From Streptococcus rubneri (GTDB taxonomy: Bacteria; Bacillota; Bacilli; Lactobacillales; Streptococcaceae), in assembly GCF_004785935.1 (NCBI RefSeq), contig NZ_SRRP01000001.1, positions 558,001 through 622,000 of the forward strand: 64,000 nt of DNA, written 5' to 3'. The notes under the pieces were generated by a model. The model was not told the origin of the DNA. It worked only from the letters and a program-made list of their open reading frames with translations, and did no database searches. Shown here in pieces: positions 7,906 through 14,607 of the stretch. Position 1 is the first letter of the stretch; each line of letters begins with the position of its first letter. The position numbers were made by a program, and so were the translations under genes.

Positions 7906-7933
7906 GTCGAGAATAAAGATATCCTCGACTTTC
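7906..7933 (-). terminator. Terminator of lipoprotein gene A
   Basis: Stem AAGTCGAG/CTCGACTT with a 12-base loop directly after the stop codon at 7934. It separates the lipoprotein array from the ABC promoter. Confidence 0.7.
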
Positions 7934-8374
7934 CTATTTACTTCTCTTAAAAGTAGCGTTTTTCAGGTAGACCAGTGTACTTTGGAGGGACTCATCCGTA
8001 TTCTTAGAGATATCCAAAGTCAATTCATCCCCATTTATCCTATAAGGGATTCTGCTAGAAGGGGAAGAACCTTTCAAGATTTGTTTTTCTCGATCCACCG
8101 TGAATTCATAATCCCAATGGTTTGTTTCGTCTACAACTTTCGTAGACAAAGTAAGTTTTGCATGATGGTCATTGAAAGTTAGGGTAGCCTTTAGATCCAT
8201 CCGATTAGCCAAAAAATCAGTCGTCTCTTGATCGGCTCCTTCCGCTTTCATCCACTTAGCCAATTCTGTTTTAGAAGGATGGTAGACATAGCTGGTGTTT
8301 TCATTAGTAGAACAAGCTCCCAAAGTAAAAACAGAAGCTATTAAAAATAAAAAGAATAAGATTCTCTTTAACAT
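7934..8374 (-). CDS. Small lipoprotein, member A of a tandem paralogous family
   Basis: Predicted 146-residue lipoprotein. The start is ATG 8374 with AGAGGTG upstream. A longer frame to 8683 exists only because the decayed neighbour reads into it. The signal peptide has lipobox LGAC (Cys at 21). The mature part opens with the family signature S-Y-V-Y-x-P-S-K-x-E-L and ends LKNATFKRSK. Between these lies an all-beta-like region with a conserved Y-x-I-x-G-D-x-L-T-(L/F) motif about 40 residues from the C terminus. Function unknown; paralogous to the three genes that follow upstream. It has its own promoter and terminator. Confidence 0.7.
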   Translation of the reverse strand: MLKRILFFLFLIASVFTLGACSTNENTSYVYHPSKTELAKWMKAEGADQETTDFLANRMDLKATLTFNDHHAKLTLSTKVVDETNHWDYEFTVDREKQILKGSSPSSRIPYRINGDELTLDISKNTDESLQSTLVYLKNATFKRSK

Positions 8375-8398
8375 AGGACACACCTCTTTTCTAATCCT

Positions 8399-8428
8399 AT
8401 TATAATATAGAAAGTAAAAATAGGTCAA
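8399..8428 (-). promoter_or_regulatory. Promoter of lipoprotein gene A
   Basis: TTGACC (8428-8423), 18-base spacer, TATAAT (8404-8399), 25 bases before the start codon. It shows that gene A is expressed independently of the pseudogene upstream. Confidence 0.7.
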
Positions 8429-8429
8429 A

Positions 8430-8452
8430 TCAAAAGGCGAGGTCTGCCCCGC
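8430..8452 (-). terminator. Terminator after the lipoprotein pseudogene
   Basis: GC-rich hairpin around AGGGCGGGGCAGACCTCGCCT followed by TTTGATTT, 11 bases past the relic stop codon. Confidence 0.55.
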
Positions 8453-8462
8453 CCTGCTAGGG

Positions 8463-8910
8463 TTAATTGCTTCGTTTGAATTTGACCTTTTGGGAAATTG
8501 CGACATCAGCTTGAGACTAGAGTCTAAATTTGAAATATTCAATGTTAAGACATCCCCGGAAATTTTATAAGGCATCTTTCCTCCTTTTCCATTTTTAAGT
8601 TGGATAGTCTTTTTCTTTTGGTCCACTTTGACATCATAGAATTGCTCGGAAATTTGTCCAAAGACCTTACTCTCTAATTTCAATTGACCTTAATCATTTG
8701 CAATCTTAATTGAAAGCTTGAGGGAGAAGGTTTTTTCTGCTTTATCAAACCCTTCAGTATTTTTTCCTTGTTCTTCAATGTTTTTTTAATATCTTCCTTG
8801 CTTGGATCATAGACATAGGTCCCATTATCAGTTTTTGGTGAACAAGCTACTAGTACAATAGAGCCAATCACTAATAGACTTAATAGGACTATGTGTTTCA
8901 AACGTTTTAT
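8463..8910 (-). pseudogene. Frameshifted relic of the tandem lipoprotein family
   Basis: Joining three frames restores a full paralogue: lipoprotein signal with LVAC lipobox, N-G-T-Y-V-Y-D-P-S-K, Y-K-I-S-G-D-V-L-T, and C terminus KVKFKRSN. Three defects are visible. The ancestral start, correctly spaced behind AAGGAG, reads ATA (8910-8908) instead of ATG. A run of seven A (minus strand, 8787-8781) has lost or gained a base and shifts the frame. A second shift lies near 8515-8525, just before the C terminus. The distal part is now read as an N-terminal extension of gene A. The A-run could be phase-variable, but the other two lesions argue for simple decay. Confidence 0.75.
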
Positions 8911-9006
8911 CGTTTGTCTCCTTATTTTGACATCAATACTCACTATCATAGCATGTGATTCCCATCTATTCGATAGTAGATTGTTTTGTGAAAGCTAAGT
9001 CACTAT

Positions 9007-9477
9007 TTAAGAAGAACGTTTAAAGACGATATTCTTTAAAAGGGCTAGAGACGATTCATCAGATATTTTCTCTGAAAAATGAGTAAAGGTTAACTGATTA
9101 TTTTCTACTTGGTAGTAGAGGGAAGGCCCTTCGACTGTATGGATGATCCTTTGATCTTGATCTACTGCAATAGTCAACTGTTCATTCTTGACTTGTCCTA
9201 AGATTTCTATGCTGAATTGTACGGTTCCTTGATTCCCTTTAATGGTAAGGTCGATCTTGTAATTATAGTACTCATCTAGGGATTGAAGGACCTCACTTGG
9301 TGTTCCTTGCTTCTCTAGTAGCGTTTTTAATTCTTTCTTACTGGGCTCATAGATATAAGTCCCGTTGTCTGGAAATGTTCTTTTTTCCTGATTATCCTTA
9401 TTAACTGAACAAGCCATCAGACTGCTTAGACTGATGAATAGGAAGGCCATTCCTAGTATCCATTTAGATTTTTTCAT
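9007..9477 (-). CDS. Small lipoprotein, member B of the tandem family
   Basis: Predicted 156-residue lipoprotein with a signal peptide and lipobox LMAC. The start is ATG 9477; the longer frame begins with TTG inside the RBS region. Mature protein: N-G-T-Y-I-Y-E-P-S-K-K-E-L-K near the N terminus, a central beta-rich region, Y-Q-V-E-N-N-Q-L-T-F in place of the usual Y-x-I-x-G-D-x-L-T, and C terminus LLKNIVFKRSS. Intact. Function unknown, but preservation of the two motifs across paralogues indicates a common fold, probably a small beta-barrel outside the membrane. Confidence 0.72.
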   Translation of the reverse strand: MKKSKWILGMAFLFISLSSLMACSVNKDNQEKRTFPDNGTYIYEPSKKELKTLLEKQGTPSEVLQSLDEYYNYKIDLTIKGNQGTVQFSIEILGQVKNEQLTIAVDQDQRIIHTVEGPSLYYQVENNQLTFTHFSEKISDESSLALLKNIVFKRSS

Positions 9478-9565
9478 GTTATTACCTATCAAATTTTTAA
9501 TGATTTTTATTCATGACTAAGGACATCCACTCTCTTATCGTCGATTTCAAGTTCTGAATCAACTT

Positions 9566-9593
9566 AGAAAAAGGCAGGATCTCCATCCCGCCT
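9566..9593 (-). terminator. Terminator of lipoprotein gene C
   Basis: Stem AGGCGGGAT/ATCCTGCCT followed by TTTTTCTA on the minus strand, seven bases beyond the stop codon. Confidence 0.75.
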
Positions 9594-9599
9594 CATTTA

Positions 9600-10043
9600 T
9601 TATTTAACTTTTTTGAACTTAGCAACCTTCATAAAATTACTGAATAAGTTACTATTATCTAATACAGAGTTCTTAACATCCTTAAATGTCAGGACATCTC
9701 CAGAGATTTCATATGTCAGCTCTGCTTTCATACCCTCTAGTTCATATTCCATTTTCTTAGCTTTTTGATCTACTTTATACTCGAAGGACATGTCGTTTCT
9801 TTTACCAGCAATTTCTGTCTCGGTCTTGTAGTCTGCCTTATCATCTTTAATTGTAATCGTAAGTTTAACTTTGTAATCATCACCTACTAAAGATTGAAGT
9901 TCAGACGGCATCATTTCTTTAGCCTCTTCAGCAGTTGGTTCAAAAACATAGGTCCCGTTATCATTTTTAGATCCACAAGCTACAAGAAGGACTGCAGCAA
10001 ATGCTAACATGGTTGCTAAGAAAATTCGTTTAACAGATTTCAT
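9600..10043 (-). CDS. Small lipoprotein, member C of the tandem family
   Basis: Predicted 147-residue lipoprotein. Start ATG 10043 follows AAAGGAGATCAAA. Lipobox LVAC, then N-D-N-G-T-Y-V-F-E-P, an acidic segment, a strand-rich middle with many Lys/Asp, Y-E-I-S-G-D-V-L-T-F, and C terminus KVAKFKKVK. Its promoter is an extended -10 type (TGGTATAAT) about 30 bases upstream. It lies directly downstream of the dynamin/ATPase/nuclease operon but has its own promoter and terminator, so I treat it as a separate unit. Confidence 0.72.
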   Translation of the reverse strand: MKSVKRIFLATMLAFAAVLLVACGSKNDNGTYVFEPTAEEAKEMMPSELQSLVGDDYKVKLTITIKDDKADYKTETEIAGKRNDMSFEYKVDQKAKKMEYELEGMKAELTYEISGDVLTFKDVKNSVLDNSNLFSNFMKVAKFKKVK

Positions 10044-10187
10044 TTTGATCTCCTTTAAAAGTTTGATAAGACCATTATACCAAAAACTTGAGATACAAAC
10101 CATTGAATATAGAAAGTAATTGAATTATAAAATTAGTAAAGAAAGTCAAATGAATCAAGAAGATTAGACCGAGAAATATTGGATAGA

Positions 10188-10592
10188 CTAGTCATTTTTT
10201 TCAAGACATTCTTTAAGATACTCTACTATACTTGGGTAGATTTTTTTACAGTTTCCATATTGCCACTCATAAACAGAACCTTTTGTATCAATTAAGATTA
10301 GAAGACCGTCAAACCCTAAATCTTCAAGAATAAACATATTTACTGGAAAATCAGGATAGGTTTCACGAGCCTCAAGGGTTGATGTTACAACATTTAAATA
10401 ATCTGGCCCATTTAATCCCTGCCATTCAACTCCATAAAATGTCACAAGTCCAAACTCTTTCAAATATTCAATGAAGTCAGTTGGGAATTGTAGTGATAAC
10501 TTATTTTGTGCTTCCACTATCTGTTCATTACTTGCGCCTTTTGTAGAAACTAGATCTGAGACTTTTTTCAATTCATTTGTTAAATTTTTCAT
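10188..10592 (-). CDS. SMI1/KNR4 (SUKH)-family protein, probable immunity partner of the LHH nuclease
   Basis: Cytoplasmic protein of 134 residues. The start is the ATG that overlaps the stop of the nuclease gene (TAATG at 10594-10590) behind an AGAGGGGAAG RBS. Sequence features fit SMI1/KNR4: an N-terminal helix with I-V-E-A-Q-x-K-L-x-x-x-F-P-x-D-(F/Y)-x-x-x-L-x-x-(F/Y)-G, then the G-x-D-Y-L-N and F-I-L-E-D-x-G-F-D-G segments, and a final F/Y-x-x-Y-L-x-x-C-L helix. SUKH proteins are the most widespread immunity proteins of polymorphic nuclease toxins, and the direct coupling to a nuclease supports that role. The pairing is inferred, not proven. Confidence 0.78.
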   Translation of the reverse strand: MKNLTNELKKVSDLVSTKGASNEQIVEAQNKLSLQFPTDFIEYLKEFGLVTFYGVEWQGLNGPDYLNVVTSTLEARETYPDFPVNMFILEDLGFDGLLILIDTKGSVYEWQYGNCKKIYPSIVEYLKECLEKND

Positions 10593-11167
10593 TATAGCTC
10601 TTCCCCTCTCATTCTCCAATACTCTGCTTTTTCTTTTCTGAATTCTCCTCTGTCAATTTGAGACGATTGAGGTGGAACTTCATGAAGATTACTATAGTTA
10701 CTCTTGTGTTCATTGAAAGTTAATTCTGCCAATGGAGAGTCCTGTCTTTGACCGATATGATGTAATTCGACTGGTTTACCGTCTGCTAGGGGGGCCTTAC
10801 CATCAAGCATCCGCTCCTTGTTCGTCTTTCCTAAATCATCTTTTGCATTGTAATCGATATCTGTTCTCTGGAAACAAGGTCTGCCATTTACATCCTTTTC
10901 AACTAAATTTGAATCTTTATAAACACTTGCCTCCTCTTTCCATCTCATGTTATCAACAATATTTTTTGACCAACCCGTCTCAGATCTCAAGTCCTGTTTA
11001 TCACTCTGTCCTAGTGGAGTTTTTTCATAATGCGCAATATCGTTTAATTTTGCACTTGCTTCATTGTTCACTTCTAATCTTTGTTTAGGATTGAAGGAAG
11101 AGGAGCTAACGTCCTTTTTAGGAACTGCTTCTTTCAAATCTGAGAGACTCATTTTTTCGATACTCAC
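10592..11167 (-). CDS. LHH-type HNH/Endo VII nuclease, toxin-like
   Basis: Predicted nuclease of 191 residues. I choose GTG 11167 as start: AAGGAGG sits six bases upstream, and the codon overlaps the stop of the ATPase gene (GTGA). The C-terminal half is the LHH domain of polymorphic toxins: V-N-G-R-P-C-x-Q-R-T-D-I-D-Y, then K-x-x-L-G-K-T-N-x-E-R-M-x-x-G-x-A-P, then the catalytic VELHHIGQ (about 133-140), D-S-P-L-A-E-L-T and E-H-K. The N-terminal 70 residues are Lys/Ser-rich and unmatched. No signal peptide, LXG or WXG domain is present, so it does not look like a standard secreted toxin; it may act inside the cell with the ATPase and GTPase. Confidence 0.8.
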   Translation of the reverse strand: MSIEKMSLSDLKEAVPKKDVSSSSFNPKQRLEVNNEASAKLNDIAHYEKTPLGQSDKQDLRSETGWSKNIVDNMRWKEEASVYKDSNLVEKDVNGRPCFQRTDIDYNAKDDLGKTNKERMLDGKAPLADGKPVELHHIGQRQDSPLAELTFNEHKSNYSNLHEVPPQSSQIDRGEFRKEKAEYWRMRGEEL

Positions 11168-14100
11168 AATAATCCTCCTTGTTGTCTCCATTCCTCGAGA
11201 CTTGCATTATTTTTTAATTCATTTACATATAACTGAGTCAAAATAGCTTGTATGATATTTAATCTTACTTGTTGTGTTACTGGACCTTCAACTACCTTAT
11301 TGAACTCATTCACTATATCTGATGTAATAGATTTTTTATCGCTATTTTTCTTTTCTGCTTCCCGTGCTTTGTTTAAAAGACTTGGATAAAAGTTTGAGAT
11401 TATTGGTGCAATTTTTACCATATCCACTTCATAAACTTGCTGACGAAGAAGATTTAACACCTGATAAATAGTTTTCCCACTAATAGGAGCTTTAAATAAA
11501 TCCTGCTCCATCTTTTCTAGGTCTATCTGTTCAATTGTTTGATTTCCAGTTAAGAATTTACTGATCATCAAATATAGATCTGCAGATGAACTTGATTCTA
11601 TTTCCAACTCCGCTCTATACTGGTACACCTTGTCTCCATCGTCAAACTTATCAACCTTACACAAGACTGGTTGAATCCATTCGTTTTGGTAAACAGCTGC
11701 CACACCTTTTGGTAATCTTGCCAATTCAAGGATTTGATCATCGTTTAGATTAGCAGATTTACCTACCAACTCTCTATCTGACCAATCAGGAAGTCGCATG
11801 ATAATCTTTGTGTTAGTATTTCGAATAACAGATAAATCCAATAGCCCCGGTGCTTGATCAGCAATGATAAAACCTTCTCCATACGTCCGCATTTCAGCAA
11901 TCGAATTGGCTAGCATTTCAACACTTTTTCCGATAAGATTGCTCGATTCTGAGACTTGCTCTGTAGAAGTTCTCTTTAGCAAATTATGCGCTTCTTCTAA
12001 CACAGTTAAATGGCGCAAGCTTGAATTCATATCTGCTTGAGACATTCTATATTCTTGTAATTTCAAGACAAGAATCCCCATGATCAATGACTTGGTCTCA
12101 CTAGAACCGACCCGACTAAGATCAACGATGACATTAGAATCGAATAATTGCTGATTGGACAACTCCTCTTGTGAGAAGATTAAGCCATTAATTCCATTCG
12201 TAAGTGATTCAATGCGTGTAAGCAAGGAACCTTTATATGCTCCTTTGTTTTCATTATCATACTCACTAGAATCAATAATCTCTTTAATATTCTCAGCAAC
12301 ATCTGCAAAGGTTGGGTAGATACCACCAAACTCATTTACGGACTTTATCAAGTCCCATCCACAGTCTATGTATGATTTTTCAACTGCTTTCTTTAACACG
12401 GCAGGCATAGCAGCATACATAGGCCAGCAAACATTAAAGATTTCAATTAAGCGATCTAAGTGTTCGAGGATATGTGTTTCTTTTGTGAAGCTAAACGGAT
12501 TCAATTTTAATAAAGGGGTTAATTGAGGATTGGTTCCATATACACAAACGTCCTCTTCCTGACCAAAGATATGTTTGTATTCTCCTTTGGCCGGCTCTAC
12601 TACAAGAAACTTGATATGATTTTCTTTGGCTTCAGCTAAGAGTTGATAAATGGTGTTACTTTTACCAGAACCCGTACTTCCTGTTATAAAAACATGTGAG
12701 CTCAAGGAGTTTTGAGATAACTCAACTGGTACTGTTTCCTCACGATTCATATGGAAGATATTGCCTAATCGTATTTTTTCTTCCTCTTTCTCTTCCAAAT
12801 CATAGGAAACAATATTTCTACCAAATTCTGTACACTCAAGTATTGGTAAACCTGGTATGGATTTCTGAGGAAAGTTCAATGAATAGGCTAGCTCTTGGCC
12901 AGATAATGGAACCGTCGGCGTGATGACAGAGGGATATACATAAAATGTTGCATCTTTTTCTAGGAGATTCGGGTTGAGTCCAAAAATTGGATGACGCAAA
13001 TCCCTAATGTAGTTCACAATTTCTTCTGTATCTCCACTTTTTTCTCCCATATCTCCCCGCCAAAGATTAACAGAGGACTTACTCATGTAAGATTCTTCAC
13101 CTTGTGTCAGTGCTAGATAGGTATGGGCCACATTGTTAGCAATATTCTGATCTTCACTAAGAACATAGGCTGCAAAATCCCACATTCCCAACGCAGTCCC
13201 TTTTTCAAAGCGTTTCATTTGTTCATCTAAAACTGTTAAGGCATGTTGGATATTGTGGTTCATAAAGAACTGAGTAATGCCTTCATTTTTACCAACTGAC
13301 GCTGTAACATTAGACGCACGCGCAAAATTCGCTCCAACATTGGTACCTAAATTAATCCCTTTAGTTGCACCCACCGTTTTTCCTAAAGTTTCAGAAATAG
13401 CCTTACTAGCTGTTTTGGTCAGGGCTTTCCCGACAGTCTTGGTGATGGTTCTTCCAACTGTATCTGAGACGGATGCTCCAGTTAAAGTTGTTTTACTAGT
13501 ACCAACATTTTCTCCATAACTAAAAATTTTTAAATTTAAATTTCCATTTTTTCCCTTTGTTTTGGTACTTGAAGAACCTTCGTTACTTCCACTAGTATGA
13601 CTCGTATTGGTTCCATCTGATTCGCCAGTTGAATCCGTTGTGGAATCACCAGTAGTTTCTGATTGTCCGGTATTCTGATTTGTTGCCTGATTTTGGCCTT
13701 GTTGGATACCTGCGCTAGCCCCGATATTAACACCAAATGTCGCCATAGAGGTCGTCGAATCTGATTCTGTAAAGGTATAGTTCGTTTGCCATTTTTTAAA
13801 GGGGGCTAGAGCTGAATACAGTTCAGATAAGCGTAGTTTGTGATTTTCAATATTTTGAATAGGATTAGCCAAAAGGATCAAAGTATAGTCTTGACTAGGA
13901 TTCTCTGGCACAATCCCATCGATTAGTTTCTCGATCGTTTGGCTGATAAACTTCTCTGACTTAGTTGTCGGTAGATTGGAAACTGTAGCTACAGAAAATG
14001 GTTTTTGAAGATTCAAACAAGGAATACGACCTCGTCCAACTTCCTCGCTGATAGTTGATCCGGGGAAATTTCCTTTTATAGCTTCAAGCAGACGCTTTCT

Positions 14101-14580
14101 ATAATTTTCGACATTAACGTTATCGTTAGCATTTTCAGTATTTACGACTGCAAGATAGACTTTGGTATTGCTACTTGTACGATGGAATACCAAGGCAATA
14201 TTACAGTGCTCATTAGAAAGCACTTCGTAGACATTGACCAATTTTTCTAGAGAGTTTTCTTTCTTATCCGTCACCCACTTCGTAATATTGAAGTAACGAA
14301 TGTTATAGGACGGGTGAAATTCATCCTCGTATTCAGCAGTACTTTCAAGAGGTACATAGAGCTCTTTTATTTGGTCTAAGTAAGAGTTGAATACTTCTAC
14401 ACCACATGATGCCAATAATCTATTGGTTAATTCTTCATCACTAACATTTGGTTGATCAGCAAGATATTTTTCCTTTTGCTTTTCAACTGCTTCTAATTGT
14501 TCAGGACTTAGAGCAGACAATTTAGCCACCTTGTCTGCAGCTTTTGCTCCCGCTTTGTTAATTAAATTTTTTATCCCCAT
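11164..14580 (-). CDS. HerA/FtsK-like DUF87 ATPase with long Ser/Thr/Gly-rich insert
   Basis: Large protein of 1138 residues. An N-terminal domain (1-270) contains amphipathic and beta segments without a known match. About residues 280-435 form a low-complexity region rich in Gly, Ser, Thr and Asn, followed by a run built on T-V-G-x-x-x-T-K-T. A RecA/HerA-like motor follows: Walker A GSTGSGKSN (about 635-643), Walker B LTVLEEAHNLL (about 855-865) and the sensor segment IIADQAPGLLDLSVIRNTN. This motif set fits the DUF87/HerA hexameric translocases that move DNA or protein. The gene lies 27 bases after the dynamin gene, and its stop overlaps the nuclease start. No transmembrane segment is evident. 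Exact function is unknown. Confidence 0.75.
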   Translation of the reverse strand: MGIKNLINKAGAKAADKVAKLSALSPEQLEAVEKQKEKYLADQPNVSDEELTNRLLASCGVEVFNSYLDQIKELYVPLESTAEYEDEFHPSYNIRYFNITKWVTDKKENSLEKLVNVYEVLSNEHCNIALVFHRTSSNTKVYLAVVNTENANDNVNVENYRKRLLEAIKGNFPGSTISEEVGRGRIPCLNLQKPFSVATVSNLPTTKSEKFISQTIEKLIDGIVPENPSQDYTLILLANPIQNIENHKLRLSELYSALAPFKKWQTNYTFTESDSTTSMATFGVNIGASAGIQQGQNQATNQNTGQSETTGDSTTDSTGESDGTNTSHTSGSNEGSSSTKTKGKNGNLNLKIFSYGENVGTSKTTLTGASVSDTVGRTITKTVGKALTKTASKAISETLGKTVGATKGINLGTNVGANFARASNVTASVGKNEGITQFFMNHNIQHALTVLDEQMKRFEKGTALGMWDFAAYVLSEDQNIANNVAHTYLALTQGEESYMSKSSVNLWRGDMGEKSGDTEEIVNYIRDLRHPIFGLNPNLLEKDATFYVYPSVITPTVPLSGQELAYSLNFPQKSIPGLPILECTEFGRNIVSYDLEEKEEEKIRLGNIFHMNREETVPVELSQNSLSSHVFITGSTGSGKSNTIYQLLAEAKENHIKFLVVEPAKGEYKHIFGQEEDVCVYGTNPQLTPLLKLNPFSFTKETHILEHLDRLIEIFNVCWPMYAAMPAVLKKAVEKSYIDCGWDLIKSVNEFGGIYPTFADVAENIKEIIDSSEYDNENKGAYKGSLLTRIESLTNGINGLIFSQEELSNQQLFDSNVIVDLSRVGSSETKSLIMGILVLKLQEYRMSQADMNSSLRHLTVLEEAHNLLKRTSTEQVSESSNLIGKSVEMLANSIAEMRTYGEGFIIADQAPGLLDLSVIRNTNTKIIMRLPDWSDRELVGKSANLNDDQILELARLPKGVAAVYQNEWIQPVLCKVDKFDDGDKVYQYRAELEIESSSSADLYLMISKFLTGNQTIEQIDLEKMEQDLFKAPISGKTIYQVLNLLRQQVYEVDMVKIAPIISNFYPSLLNKAREAEKKNSDKKSITSDIVNEFNKVVEGPVTQQVRLNIIQAILTQLYVNELKNNASLEEWRQQGGLL

Positions 14581-14607
14581 AACTTTTCCCTCAAATTAGC
14601 ACTCCAC

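Noticed and set aside
8374-8683. A 249-residue protein beginning at 8683
   Set aside because: The first 100 residues are the frameshifted remains of the neighbouring paralogue; a lipoprotein signal, RBS and promoter all point to 8374 as the true start.
10104-10187. Terminator after the SMI1 gene
   Set aside because: No stem with a U run was found, so read-through from the dynamin operon into lipoprotein C cannot be excluded.
11152-11191. Alternative starts for the LHH nuclease at ATG 11191 or ATG 11152
   Set aside because: ATG 11191 has no RBS and lies before the AAGGAGG; ATG 11152 is 21 bases past it. GTG 11167 has ideal spacing and overlaps the upstream stop.
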